Positions 15,184 to 22,712 of a stretch of 25,742 nucleotides of DNA are shown here, piece by piece; within the stretch, counting starts at the first letter, position 1, and the number at the start of each line of letters is the position of its first letter. The notes below the pieces were generated by a model, which ran no database searches, was not told where the DNA came from, and worked only from the letters and a program-made list of their open reading frames with translations. Both the position numbers and the translations under genes were made by a program. The stretch lies in contig DNIP01000164.1 in the NCBI GenBank assembly GCA_003499325.1, positions 255-25,996 of the forward strand, given 5' to 3'. Source of the stretch: Oscillospiraceae bacterium (lineage in GTDB: Bacteria; Bacillota; Clostridia; Oscillospirales; Acutalibacteraceae).

Positions 15184-16302
15184 ATGCTGCAATTTGAAGA
15201 ACTGAAATTGAAGTTAGAGGGCATGAAGCCCGAGATAGATGATCTGGCGTCCGCGCTGGGACTCGGTCAGATGAGAAGTGAGATAGAGCAGCTCGAGAAC
15301 CGTGCCGCAGAGCCGGGCTTCTGGGATGATATGGAGAATTCTCAGAAGATCCTCCAGCGCACCGCGAACCTCAAGGCAAAGGTCGAAAAGTTCGAGAAGC
15401 TCGAAGCGCGCTATGAGGACGCGATGGCGCTGATCGAGCTGGGGGATGAGGCAGAGGATGAGAGCCTGATCAAAGAAGCGCAGGAGGAGCTCGACGGCAT
15501 TCGCGCGGATATCGACCGTCAACGGCTCGAGACCCTGCTCACAGGCGAATATGATAAAAACAACGCGATCCTGACCTTCCACGCGGGCTCAGGCGGTACC
15601 GAAGCGCAGGACTGGGCGGAGATGCTCTATCGCATGTACTCGCGCTGGGCGGCCGCTCACGGCTTCAACGTCAAGGAGATCGATTATCTCGACGGTGATG
15701 AAGCGGGACTCAAGAGCGCTGTACTGCTGATCGAGGGCGAGAACGCCTACGGATATCTGAAGGGTGAAGCGGGCGTGCATCGTCTGGTGCGCGTGTCGCC
15801 GTTTGACTCCGCAGGGCGCAGACACACGAGCTTTTCTTCCCTCGAGGTCATGCCCGAGATCAATGATGATATCAAGGTCGAGATCCCTCCCGAGGAGATC
15901 AAGATGGACGTCTACCGTGCGTCAGGCGCGGGCGGTCAGAAGGTCAACAAGACCTCGTCCGCTGTCCGCCTGACCCATATCCCGACAGGTATCGTGGTCG
16001 CCTCTCAGGTGGAGCGTTCGCAGTATCAGAACCGCGACGTCGCGATGAAGATGCTGATCTCCAAGCTCATGGAGATCAAGGAGCGCGAGCACCTCGAGAA
16101 GATCGAGGATATCAAGGGTGTGCAGAAGGAGATCACCTGGGGCTCCCAGATCCGCTCCTACGTCTTTATGCCGTACACCCTCGTCAAGGATCACCGCACC
16201 TCATTTGAGACCGGTAACGTCAACGCCGTCATGGACGGCGACCTCGACGGCTTCATCAACGCGTATCTCAAGGCGTTATCTCTCGGAGAATTGCAGGGAT
16301 AA
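15184..16302 (+). CDS. prfB: Peptide chain release factor 2, no programmed frameshift
   Basis: The factor recognises UGA and UAA stop codons and triggers peptide release. The 372-aa product has the tripeptide anticodon SPF (205-207), which distinguishes RF2 from RF1, and the universal GGQ (250-252) in SGAGGQKVNKTSSAVRLTH. In many bacteria the RF2 frame is interrupted by a UGA near codon 25 that autoregulates synthesis. Here the frame runs straight through (LASALGLGQMRSEIEQLE, about 21-38) without an in-frame UGA or slippery CTT-TGA. The ribosome site is GAGGG. It is a single-gene transcript with its own promoter and a shared terminator. Confidence 0.97.
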   Translation: MLQFEELKLKLEGMKPEIDDLASALGLGQMRSEIEQLENRAAEPGFWDDMENSQKILQRTANLKAKVEKFEKLEARYEDAMALIELGDEAEDESLIKEAQEELDGIRADIDRQRLETLLTGEYDKNNAILTFHAGSGGTEAQDWAEMLYRMYSRWAAAHGFNVKEIDYLDGDEAGLKSAVLLIEGENAYGYLKGEAGVHRLVRVSPFDSAGRRHTSFSSLEVMPEINDDIKVEIPPEEIKMDVYRASGAGGQKVNKTSSAVRLTHIPTGIVVASQVERSQYQNRDVAMKMLISKLMEIKEREHLEKIEDIKGVQKEITWGSQIRSYVFMPYTLVKDHRTSFETGNVNAVMDGDLDGFINAYLKALSLGELQG

Positions 16303-16313
16303 TCATAAAGAAC

Positions 16314-16341
16314 TACAGCCTCCCGGGCAAGGGAGGCTGTA
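16314..16341. terminator. Bidirectional terminator between prfB and the ydcF-like gene
   Basis: A perfect 11-bp stem TACAGCCTCCC/GGGAGGCTGTA with loop GGGCAA sits between convergent genes, 12 bp past the prfB stop and just before the end of the minus-strand gene. The T-runs are weak on both sides. Confidence 0.7.
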
Positions 16342-16345
16342 ACTG

Positions 16346-17125
16346 TTATTTGAGTATCTCAACCGGCACCGCGATCCATTCGCGTACAAAGTACGTCGGA
16401 TAGGCGGATAATCCGATCATATTATTATGCGTGTTCACCGCGCTGACCTTGAAGGAAGCGTCGGTTTTGTGAGCGATGATCCGCGCACGAAGTTGGTGAT
16501 AGCTGTCGGTCACGACGGCGACCTCGTTATTCAGGCTGTGATTCCTGATAATCTCAAAGGAAAACCGGATATTTTCCTCGGTATTCCTCGCCTGATCTTC
16601 TATGTAAATGCGATCGGGCTCTATCCCCTTGGCGGTCAGATTGTCGTACATGCACTGCCCTTCGCTCATCGGCTCGTCCGCGCCTTGTCCGCCCGTGACG
16701 ACAGCCTTCGATGACGGATGCTGCGCCAGATACCGCTCCGCCGCGTCGATACGCTGCATCAAAAGCGTACTTGCGCCCCATGGCTTTACCTGTGCGCCCA
16801 ACACGACCGCCGTTTCATCCCTTGAAGGCTTCACGTTCATCGCGTAGATCATAAAGCCCGATACGATGACCGCGTAAATGACAAAGGCGCTTGCTCCGAT
16901 CTGTATGATTCTGAGCAGCACAGCGGTCACGGAGTGCGAGCATAGCATCACCTTGAGCTTTTCATAAATACCCGCAAAGCCGAATCGGAAGATGATCGCT
17001 ATACAGATAACGGCGCCAAAGACACTGCCGATGTTGCGCACACCGAAAAAGAAGGGTGAAATAAACCAAAGCAGAAATAGGCTCGCGGCAGCGGTCAAAA
17101 GGATACGCAGCAGCATTTTTATCAT
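16346..17125 (-). CDS. YdcF/SanA/ElyC-like (DUF218) membrane protein
   Basis: The 259-aa protein has about three N-terminal membrane helices (1-95) followed by a DUF218 domain. That domain shows TAVVLGAQV (about 105-113), the internal VVTGGQGADEPMSEGQ and late blocks RNTEENIRFS and VVTDSYHQLRA. The family includes E. coli SanA and ElyC, linked to envelope or lipid-carrier metabolism, but enzymatic activity is poorly defined. The start codon overlaps the stop of the TSCPD gene by four bases (ATGA), so translation is coupled. Confidence 0.85.
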   Translation of the reverse strand: MIKMLLRILLTAAASLFLLWFISPFFFGVRNIGSVFGAVICIAIIFRFGFAGIYEKLKVMLCSHSVTAVLLRIIQIGASAFVIYAVIVSGFMIYAMNVKPSRDETAVVLGAQVKPWGASTLLMQRIDAAERYLAQHPSSKAVVTGGQGADEPMSEGQCMYDNLTAKGIEPDRIYIEDQARNTEENIRFSFEIIRNHSLNNEVAVVTDSYHQLRARIIAHKTDASFKVSAVNTHNNMIGLSAYPTYFVREWIAVPVEILK

Positions 17126-17370
17126 GATTCCTGAGCCGCTCTGAGCGCATGCGCGAGCTGATCGGGACAGGAGGTACCTCTGCCCGCGCAGTCGATGCCC
17201 TCTAACCGCTCGATCGCTTCATCCACCTCCATGCCCTGCACCAGCTTGCCGATACCCTGCAAATTGCCGTTGCAGCCGCCTAAAAAGCGACAGCTCTTGA
17301 TCACATCATCCTCGATCTCGAGCTCGATCATGCGCGAGCAAACGCCGCGGGGAACATAAGTATATTTCAT
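17122..17370 (-). CDS. TSCPD-domain protein (TIGR03905-like)
   Basis: This 82-aa protein has the name-giving motif GTSCPDQLA near the C-terminus, conserved cysteines in VCSR and GGCNGN, and an N-terminal strand YTYVPRGVC. TSCPD domains also occur at the C-terminus of some ribonucleotide reductases; the stand-alone role is unknown, with metal binding through the cysteines being plausible. ATG at 17370 is chosen because GAGGTG lies 6 bases upstream; a GTG three codons earlier is unlikely. It is the first gene of a two-gene unit with the YdcF-like protein. Confidence 0.88.
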   Translation of the reverse strand: MKYTYVPRGVCSRMIELEIEDDVIKSCRFLGGCNGNLQGIGKLVQGMEVDEAIERLEGIDCAGRGTSCPDQLAHALRAAQES

Positions 17371-17397
17371 CAGTAACACCTCAAATCAAATGATAAT

Positions 17398-17421
17398 GAA
17401 AAAGGCTCGCCTGCGCGAACC
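17398..17421 (-). terminator. tRNA-Gly terminator
   Basis: On the minus strand the stem GGTTCGC/GCGAGCC (one G-U pair) with loop GCAG is followed by TTTTT, directly after the tRNA CCA. Confidence 0.85.
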
Positions 17422-17423
17422 TT

Positions 17424-17498
17424 TGGAGCGGATAACGGGGCTCGAACCCGCAACATCAACCTTGGGAAGGTTGCGCTCTACCATTGAACTACATCCGC
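17424..17498 (-). tRNA. tRNA-Gly(CCC)
   Basis: A 75-nt cloverleaf including an encoded CCA. The acceptor is GCGGATG/TATCCGC (one G-U pair), the anticodon stem CAACC/GGTTG encloses loop TTCCCAA (anticodon CCC), the T-arm is GCGGG-TTCGAGC-CCCGT, and the discriminator is U. It reads the GGG codon. A consensus-like promoter lies just upstream and a terminator just downstream. Confidence 0.95.
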
Positions 17499-17511
17499 AA
17501 ATCCTACTGCT

Positions 17512-17540
17512 AGTATAATACGAAAGACGATCGAAGTCAA
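17512..17540 (-). promoter_or_regulatory. tRNA-Gly promoter
   Basis: TTGACT (5 of 6), 17 bases, TATACT (5 of 6) on the minus strand, with the -10 box 13 bp from the tRNA 5' end. Confidence 0.8.
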
Positions 17541-17597
17541 GCAATCGACAAAATATCTTTTATATTTCCAATAGCGATAGCAATTCAGCGAATTATG

Positions 17598-17606
17598 TGT
17601 TATACT
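17598..17606 (+). promoter_or_regulatory. Extended -10 promoter for the dnaD-like/dnaI-like operon
   Basis: TGT followed by TATACT makes an extended -10 element 30 bp upstream of the chosen start codon. No good -35 is visible, as is common for extended -10 promoters. Confidence 0.5.
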
Positions 17607-17636
17607 AGGATTCAATCTCGTTTTAGGATGAAAGCT

Positions 17637-18653
17637 ATGTCATATCAAATCAATCTCGGACAGTGGAGGAGCGTATTTGCCGTACCCTCGTCCGTTGTCG
17701 ATCAGCATATCAAGATCGCCTCCGAAGCCCAGCTTAAGGTTCTGCTGTATCTGCTGCGCCGATCGGATGAAGAAAACAGCGCCGAGCAAATCGGCGACGC
17801 ATTACGGCTGTCGGCGCAGGAAGTACAAAACGCCGTGGATTTCTGGATCGAGCGCGATCTGCTTGTCAAGCAAAATGAAACGCTCTCTCCCGCAAGCGCG
17901 CCCCAACCTGCGACTGTCGATGCGCCCACGCCTGTACAAACGGAGGAGAGCCCGAAAAAGCCGCGTACAGTCATATCGCGCGCACAGCGTCCCGATCCGA
18001 TGTTTGTGTCCAAGCTGCTGCAGGAGAACAAGATCCTCGCAGATTTGATGGATGAGGTGCAAAGGGTCTTGAACAAGCCGTTATCTCCGGGAGATACCGC
18101 AACTATCGTGATGCTGTACGATTCCTTCGGACTGCCGTGCGAAGTGATCTTGATGCTTCTGACCTATCTTGATGAGATCGGAAGCGCCAATATGCGCGCC
18201 ATCGAGCGCTACGGTATTCAGTGGGCGGATCAAGGCATCAAAACCGTTGAAGATGCCGAAAGAGAGACGACCCGCATGAAAGATTCGCGCGAGGCATGGG
18301 GGAGCGTATCGAAGCTGCTCGGCATCCGTAATGTCGGCAATCCCACCAAAGCACAGATGGAGAACGCCGATCGCTGGGTCAACACCTGGCAGTTCAGCGA
18401 CGAGATGATCACCGAAGCGTACGAGCGCTGTGTCAACACCAAGGGCGCCTACAATATCAGCTATATCAACGCGATCCTCAAGCGCTGGTACGAGAAAGGG
18501 ATCAAATCGCTTGACACGCTCCGACAGGAGGAGAGCGCAGGCAGGAAGAAGCCCAAGTCAAAAGCCAAAAGCGGCAAGGGTTCCGTTTTCTCGGTCGAGG
18601 GCGCTTCCTTTAATGTGAAGAAATTCGAAGACAATTCTTTATTCGACGATTAA
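17637..18653 (+). CDS. DnaD-domain replication/primosome protein
   Basis: DnaD-type proteins help load the replicative helicase in Firmicutes. The 338-aa product has an N-terminal winged-helix part (about 1-85, with KIASEAQLKVLLYLLRR) and a Pro/Lys-rich linker. A middle DnaD-like helical domain (from PDPMFVSKLLQEN) follows. The C-terminal DnaB_2 domain carries the signature YINAILKRWYEKG (about 269-281) before a basic tail. It is longer than B. subtilis DnaD. The start at MSYQINLGQW follows AGGA by 8 bases; an ATG three codons earlier is possible. The helicase-loader gene follows 28 bp downstream, so both probably act in primosome assembly. Confidence 0.88.
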   Translation: MSYQINLGQWRSVFAVPSSVVDQHIKIASEAQLKVLLYLLRRSDEENSAEQIGDALRLSAQEVQNAVDFWIERDLLVKQNETLSPASAPQPATVDAPTPVQTEESPKKPRTVISRAQRPDPMFVSKLLQENKILADLMDEVQRVLNKPLSPGDTATIVMLYDSFGLPCEVILMLLTYLDEIGSANMRAIERYGIQWADQGIKTVEDAERETTRMKDSREAWGSVSKLLGIRNVGNPTKAQMENADRWVNTWQFSDEMITEAYERCVNTKGAYNISYINAILKRWYEKGIKSLDTLRQEESAGRKKPKSKAKSGKGSVFSVEGASFNVKKFEDNSLFDD

Positions 18654-18681
18654 TTCTATTGTACAATAACGAGGGAATGCC

Positions 18682-19674
18682 ATGCCTTATTCACAGGAAA
18701 TCTATCATATCGCGAAGGAACGCTTATCCGAACGTCGTCAGCAGGCACAGAGGATGGCGGACTTCAACCGCGAACAGCTCTATCACAAGATTCCGCGTCT
18801 GAGCGAGATCAACAGTGAGCTGCTTAGCATCGGCGCGGCGATCGCAAAAGCCGTGGTCACCAACAAATCGGGTGAGAATGAAAAGCTAAGAGAGCTCAGC
18901 GAAAAAAGTCTGCGATTACAGGATGAGCAGGATAAGCTGCTCCAAACGCATCATATCCAAAAAGAGGTCATAGAGCCGCATTATTACTGCGCCAAATGTA
19001 GCGATACGGGCTATATCGAACAGGATAACCGCACCGTTGTGTGCGAGTGCCTGCAAAAGCTGATGGCGGACGTCGCGAGCGAACAGCTCAGCGCCGATCT
19101 GCCGCTGAGCGAGTGTACCTTCCACAATTTCAACACCGAATATTACAGCAAGGAGCCCGACGCGCTTGGGAAGATTCCCTATAACAGGATGACCAATATC
19201 TATCAGTATTGCGTCAAATATGCCGATACCTTCACCACGCACAGCAAGAGTATTCTGATGAAGGGCGGCACCGGACTGGGCAAAACCCATCTGAGCCTTG
19301 CGATCGCGAATGAGGTCATCAAAAAGGGCGTGTCCGTCATCTATACCTCCGCTCCGCAGATCCTCTCCAAGCTCGAGCGCGAGCATTTCAGCTATCGCTA
19401 CAACGAGCAGGAGGATACCTTTAACTCTCTGCTCAAATGCGATCTGCTGATCTTGGATGATCTGGGCACGGAATTTGTGTCGGATTTCACGCGCTCCTGC
19501 GTCTATAATCTGTTCAACTCACGGATTCTTGCCAATAAGCCGATGATCATCAGCACCAATCTGCAATTAGAGGAGCTGATCACGATCTACTCTCAGCGCT
19601 TTGTATCGCGCCTGATCGGGGCATGCGACAGGCTCGATTTCATCGGCGAGGATATCCGCACCGCTATGAAATAG
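18682..19674 (+). CDS. dnaI: DnaC/DnaI-like helicase loader ATPase
   Basis: This AAA+ loader places the replicative helicase on DNA. The 330-aa protein has an N-terminal coiled-coil helicase-binding part and a zinc-binding site C103-x2-C106...C121-x-C123, as in DnaI. Walker A is GGTGLGKT (195-202), Walker B is LLILDD (255-260), and late blocks are IISTNLQLEEL (sensor 1) and SRLIGACDRLDFIGEDIR. The ribosome site GAGGG lies 6 bases before the ATG. Together with the upstream DnaD-like gene it forms a primosome operon, a chromosomal pairing usual in Clostridia, so I do not take it as phage-derived. Confidence 0.92.
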   Translation: MPYSQEIYHIAKERLSERRQQAQRMADFNREQLYHKIPRLSEINSELLSIGAAIAKAVVTNKSGENEKLRELSEKSLRLQDEQDKLLQTHHIQKEVIEPHYYCAKCSDTGYIEQDNRTVVCECLQKLMADVASEQLSADLPLSECTFHNFNTEYYSKEPDALGKIPYNRMTNIYQYCVKYADTFTTHSKSILMKGGTGLGKTHLSLAIANEVIKKGVSVIYTSAPQILSKLEREHFSYRYNEQEDTFNSLLKCDLLILDDLGTEFVSDFTRSCVYNLFNSRILANKPMIISTNLQLEELITIYSQRFVSRLIGACDRLDFIGEDIRTAMK

Positions 19675-19712
19675 TTAATTTGAAAATCAAGAATAAAATA
19701 TGTAAAAACCAC

Positions 19713-19740
19713 TTGACATATCCGAATTTTTGATTATAAT
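19713..19740 (+). promoter_or_regulatory. tRNA-Gln/tRNA-Pro promoter
   Basis: Perfect TTGACA, a 16-base spacer and perfect TATAAT, with the -10 box ending 13 bp before tRNA-Gln. This is the strongest promoter in the window. Confidence 0.9.
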
Positions 19741-19753
19741 AGTAAAAGTGCAA

Positions 19754-19827
19754 TGCGGAATTGTGTAAGGGTAGCACAGCAGACTCTGACTCTGTATGTC
19801 TGGGTTCGAATCCTAGTTCCGCAGCCA
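19754..19827 (+). tRNA. tRNA-Gln(CUG)
   Basis: 74 nt including CCA. The acceptor is TGCGGAA/TTCCGCA, the anticodon stem GCAGA/TCTGT encloses loop CTCTGAC (anticodon CTG), the T-loop is TTCGAAT and the discriminator is G. The unpaired-type U1-A72 acceptor end is usual for Gln. It is the first gene of a two-tRNA unit. Confidence 0.95.
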
Positions 19828-19829
19828 TT

Positions 19830-19851
19830 GGCCCCGATATTTTTCGGGGCC
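19830..19851 (+). terminator. Hairpin between tRNA-Gln and tRNA-Pro
   Basis: The stem GGCCCCGA/TCGGGGCC has a short T-rich loop and is followed shortly by TTTT. It is a processing or partial termination signal between the two tRNAs. Confidence 0.6.
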
Positions 19852-19858
19852 GTTTTAT

Positions 19859-19935
<77 letters not shown>

Positions 19936-19970
19936 AATAAAATGGACCGCTATTGCGGTCTTTTTTATTT
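19936..19970 (+). terminator. tRNA-Pro terminator
   Basis: The stem GACCGC/GCGGTC (19945-19950 and 19955-19960) has loop TATT and is followed by TTTTTT. The A-rich left flank and T-rich right flank extend the pairing, so it could also work in reverse. It is the centre of the larger palindrome with the tRNA 3' end. Confidence 0.85.
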
Positions 19971-20000
19971 GGTCGAGATAGGAATGTGACAGGATTTGAA
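19955..20000 (-). repeat. Inverted copy of the tRNA-Pro 3' end and terminator arm
   Basis: Read in reverse complement, 19955-20000 repeats the tRNA from T54 (19913) through CCA and into the terminator stem, with one 8-base insertion in the acceptor strand and two changes near the stem. The block TTCAAATCCTGTCAC is exact. As with tRNA-Lys, homology stops precisely at T54. Confidence 0.8.
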
Positions 20001-20001
20001 A

Positions 20002-20040
20002 GGGCGTTAAGAAAACAGTCCGGCGGACTGTTTTTAGCCC
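20002..20040. terminator. Long hairpin downstream of the inverted tRNA copy
   Basis: GGGC...GCCC closes a stem whose inner part is AAAACAGTCC/GGACTGTTTT around GGC. The inner T-run (20029-20035) makes it a terminator-like structure, but no gene precedes it apart from read-through of tRNA-Pro. Confidence 0.55.
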
Positions 20041-20113
20041 GTGGAGCTAGGTAAAGGTAAGACAGAAGCAGCGTGCGTCATGCGATATGTCGGCTATCTC
20101 CTTATGTAACGTC

Positions 20114-20126
20114 GTCACCTCGACCA
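20114..20126 (+). repeat. Direct 13-bp copy of the tRNA-Pro 3' end (att-like)
   Basis: GTCACCTCGACCA is identical to tRNA-Pro 19923-19935 and includes CCA. It lies 191 bp downstream in the same orientation and is followed by its own terminator-like hairpin. This is the arrangement left when an element integrates into a tRNA 3' end and restores it. The 20041-20113 stretch between holds no gene that I can see; GGAG/CTCC and TAG/CTA words at its ends could pair as a small structured RNA. Confidence 0.65.
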
Positions 20127-20133
20127 CTATCTT

Positions 20134-20169
20134 GGCTTAGAAATGGCTTGAATAAGCTGTTTCTGAGCC
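20134..20169 (+). terminator. Hairpin after the direct tRNA-Pro copy
   Basis: GGCTTAGAAA pairs with TTTCTGAGCC around an inner GGCTT/AAGCT stem, followed by TTTCTCTTTT. It is likely the original tRNA-Pro terminator before the intervening segment was inserted (inference). Confidence 0.6.
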
Positions 20170-20232
20170 TTTCTCTTTTGCGATGAATCAATTTGTCATT
20201 TTTTTGTCAACTAACTAAAGTCAGAAATATCG

Positions 20233-20258
20233 AGAGCGTTTCATGGCGCTCTTTTTTT
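20233..20258 (+). terminator. Terminator upstream of pcrA
   Basis: The stem AGAGCG/CGCTCT has an 8-base loop and is followed by seven T. It isolates pcrA from upstream read-through. Confidence 0.75.
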
Positions 20259-20265
20259 GTTACAA

Positions 20266-20290
20266 CATTGAAATTTTATCATTTTCAATG
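20266..20290. promoter_or_regulatory. Inverted repeat upstream of pcrA
   Basis: CATTGAAA and TTTCAATG are perfect inverted 8-mers with a 9-base spacer, located 24 bp before the putative -10 box. It is a possible operator; it does not match a LexA box that I know. Confidence 0.35.
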
Positions 20291-20313
20291 AGAATTATAG
20301 ATCCCTTTTGATA

Positions 20314-20322
20314 TGTTACAAT
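20314..20322 (+). promoter_or_regulatory. Extended -10 promoter for pcrA
   Basis: TGT plus TACAAT (extended -10, 5 of 6) lies 30 bp before the pcrA ATG. No clear -35 is seen. Confidence 0.45.
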
Positions 20323-20352
20323 GGTTGACGAATTTGAATTTAGAGGGATAGT

Positions 20353-22560
20353 ATGACGAATTTAGATGAAATCAAAGCGCAGTTTTCAACGCTTAACGAT
20401 ATGCAGCAAAAGGCGATCTTCCAAACGGAGGGTCCGGTGCTGATCTTAGCAGGCGCGGGCTCAGGCAAGACAACCGTGCTGGTCAACCGTATCGCGTATA
20501 TCATCAAGGCGGGGCTTGCCGAGCCGTGGCAGATCCTCGCCATCACCTTCACCAATAAGGCAGCAGGTGAGCTCAAGGAGAGGATCGATGCAGTCGGCGG
20601 CGAGGGCGCCGAGGAAGTATGGGCGGCAACCTTCCACTCCACCTGCGCGCGTATTCTCAGGCGCTGGGGCGACCGTCTCGGCTTTACCAGCCACTTCACG
20701 ATTTATGATACCGATGATTCGCGCCGCTTGATGAAAGAGATCTTAAAGCAGTTGAACATTGATGAAAAGTTCCTTTCTCACAAAACCGTGCTCAACGAGA
20801 TCTCGAAATATAAGGATAAGATGAAGGAGCCGAAGGACGTCAAGACCGACGCTTCCTATGACAGCCGCCTGAAGTATATCGCGCAGGCGTATGAGCTGTA
20901 TCAGCAGCGCTTGCTGACCTCCGACGCGATGGACTTTGACGATCTGATCTGCAACACCATCAAGCTGTTCGATCAGAATCAGGATGTGCTCGAATACTAT
21001 CAGCGCCGCTTCAAATATATCATGGTGGACGAGTATCAGGATACCAACAAGAGCCAGTACCGCCTGATCAGCCAGCTCTCCCGCGCGAGAAACAACCTTT
21101 GCGTCGTCGGTGATGACGACCAGAGTATTTACCGCTTCCGCGGCGCGACGATTGAGAATATTCTCAGCTTTGAGAACGAGTTCAAGGGCGCTGTCGTCAT
21201 CCGACTCGAACAGAACTACCGTAGTACAGGCACCATCCTCGACGCGGCGAATAATGTGATCAAGAACAATATCGAGCGCAAGGGCAAGACCCTGTGGACG
21301 CAGAATCCCAAGGGTGAGCGCATCATCATCCATACCGCGCCGAACGAGAGGGAAGAGGCGATGTTTATCGCGCGCACCATCCTCGACGGCGTATCAGGGG
21401 GTCGCAGCTTCTCCGACTATGCGGTACTTTATCGCATGAACGCCCAAAGTAACGCGGTCGAGCAGGCTTTGTCGCGCTCGGGTATTCCGCACCGCGTGAT
21501 CGGCGGTCACCGCTTCTATGACCGCGAGGAAATCAAGGATATGACGTCCTACTTGCAGGTCATCAATAATCCGCATGACGATATCCGCCTGCGCCGTATC
21601 ATCAATAAGCCCAAGCGTGCTATCGGGGATGCGACCATGACGAAGGTCGCCGAGATCGGCGCGGGCATCGGAGAGAGCGTGTATTCCGTTATCCGACACG
21701 CATCCGATTATCCCACCTTATCCCGTGCCGCGGTGAAGCTCGAGAACTTCGCTAAGCTCATCGACGGCTTGATCGAGGCGGCGGAATCGGGTGATTATTC
21801 TATTGCAGAATTATACAACCTGATTCTGGAGCATACCGATTATAAGAATTACCTGATTGCGGAGAAGGATGACTACGAACAGCGCATCGAGAACATCGAC
21901 GAGCTGTCCTCGAATATCATCAAATTCCAGGAGGATTACGGGGACGAAGCCACCTTGGGCGCTTTCCTCGAGGAGATCTCCTTGATGACGGATATTGATA
22001 ACTATGACGCAGAAACCGACAGCGTTGTGATGATGACCCTCCATTCCGCAAAGGGTCTGGAGTTCCCCGTCGTGTTCATCCCCGGCATGGAGGACGGCGT
22101 TTTCCCGTCGATGGCTACCATCATGGAAGCGGGGGAGCTCAATGAAGAACGCCGCTTAGCCTATGTCGGCATCACCCGCGCCAAGGAGAAGCTCTATCTG
22201 ATCAAAACGCGTGAGCGTATGCTGTTCGGCTCAACGACCCATAATCGAGAATCACGCTTTGTCACCGAGATCCCGGGCGAGCTGGTGGAGAGAACAGGCA
22301 ATGAGAATGTTTACGCGAACCACAAATTCGAGTATCAGCCGCAGCAGAAGTTCGATCCCTTCGCAAAGAAAAAGCCCGTCACTAAGCCCTCCTCGAACAA
22401 ATACAGCGTCGGCAACACCGTTTTTCACAAGGTGTTTGGCACGGGTATGGTGCTCACCGCTACGCCGATGGGCAACGACACCATGCTGGAGATCGCCTTC
22501 GACAAGGTCGGCACTAAAACGCTGATGGCAAACTTTGCCAAGATGGAAATTATCAAATAA
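20353..22560 (+). CDS. pcrA: ATP-dependent DNA helicase PcrA (UvrD/Rep family)
   Basis: This superfamily 1 3'-5' helicase acts in repair and rolling-circle replication and clears RecA filaments. All motifs are visible in order in the 735-aa product: Walker A AGAGSGKT (33-40), ITFTNKAAGELKER (Ia), DEYQDTN (II), GDDDQSIYRFRGA (III), EQNYRST (IV), MTLHSAKGLEFPVVF (V) and YVGITRAKEKLYL (VI). The C-terminus (from NTVFHKVFGTG) is the Tudor-like RNA-polymerase-binding domain. The length is typical. The ribosome site is GAGG, 6 bases before ATG. Confidence 0.97.
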   Translation: MTNLDEIKAQFSTLNDMQQKAIFQTEGPVLILAGAGSGKTTVLVNRIAYIIKAGLAEPWQILAITFTNKAAGELKERIDAVGGEGAEEVWAATFHSTCARILRRWGDRLGFTSHFTIYDTDDSRRLMKEILKQLNIDEKFLSHKTVLNEISKYKDKMKEPKDVKTDASYDSRLKYIAQAYELYQQRLLTSDAMDFDDLICNTIKLFDQNQDVLEYYQRRFKYIMVDEYQDTNKSQYRLISQLSRARNNLCVVGDDDQSIYRFRGATIENILSFENEFKGAVVIRLEQNYRSTGTILDAANNVIKNNIERKGKTLWTQNPKGERIIIHTAPNEREEAMFIARTILDGVSGGRSFSDYAVLYRMNAQSNAVEQALSRSGIPHRVIGGHRFYDREEIKDMTSYLQVINNPHDDIRLRRIINKPKRAIGDATMTKVAEIGAGIGESVYSVIRHASDYPTLSRAAVKLENFAKLIDGLIEAAESGDYSIAELYNLILEHTDYKNYLIAEKDDYEQRIENIDELSSNIIKFQEDYGDEATLGAFLEEISLMTDIDNYDAETDSVVMMTLHSAKGLEFPVVFIPGMEDGVFPSMATIMEAGELNEERRLAYVGITRAKEKLYLIKTRERMLFGSTTHNRESRFVTEIPGELVERTGNENVYANHKFEYQPQQKFDPFAKKKPVTKPSSNKYSVGNTVFHKVFGTGMVLTATPMGNDTMLEIAFDKVGTKTLMANFAKMEIIK

Positions 22561-22583
22561 ATCTCAACATTGGTTGATAAATC

Positions 22584-22615
22584 GGGGCTGTCGCACTAAA
22601 AATTGTGATAGCCCC
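22584..22615 (+). terminator. Palindromic terminator after pcrA (repeat family)
   Basis: A 32-bp near-palindrome GGGGCTGTCGCACT...AGCCCC lies 23 bp past the pcrA stop. It is 29/32 identical to the reverse complement of the hairpin after ntpD (2100-2131). The T-run is weak. Confidence 0.7.
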
Positions 22616-22640
22616 TTAGAGTGCTCAATGACTTTTAATA

Positions 22641-22669
22641 TTCACAAAACAAGAAAACCTCCGTATTAT
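22641..22669 (+). promoter_or_regulatory. Promoter for the Cys-tailed clostridial protein
   Basis: TTCACA (5 of 6), exactly 17 bases, TATTAT (5 of 6), 43 bp upstream of the ATG. Confidence 0.65.
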
Positions 22670-22708
22670 GTAATGATGTAATCCATCAAATACATTTTTG
22701 GAGGTTTT
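22654..22708 (+). promoter_or_regulatory. Inverted repeat that can pair with the ribosome site
   Basis: AAAACCTCC (22654-22662) is the exact complement of GGAGGTTTT (22700-22708), which contains the ribosome binding site of the gene at 22713. The left arm lies within the spacer of the promoter at 22641-22669. Only RNA reading through from pcrA would therefore carry both arms and hide the site. Confidence 0.45.
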
Positions 22709-22712
22709 ACTT

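Noticed and set aside
15184..15280. Programmed frameshift in prfB
   Set aside because: No in-frame stop exists in the first 40 codons; the gene reads straight through.
17637..19674. Prophage replication module (DnaD plus DnaC-like)
   Set aside because: No phage structural, lysis or integrase genes lie nearby, and the pair is common on clostridial chromosomes.
20041..20113. Small ncRNA gene in the segment after tRNA-Pro
   Set aside because: There is some pairing potential but no promoter, and no match to a known RNA fold that I can recognise.
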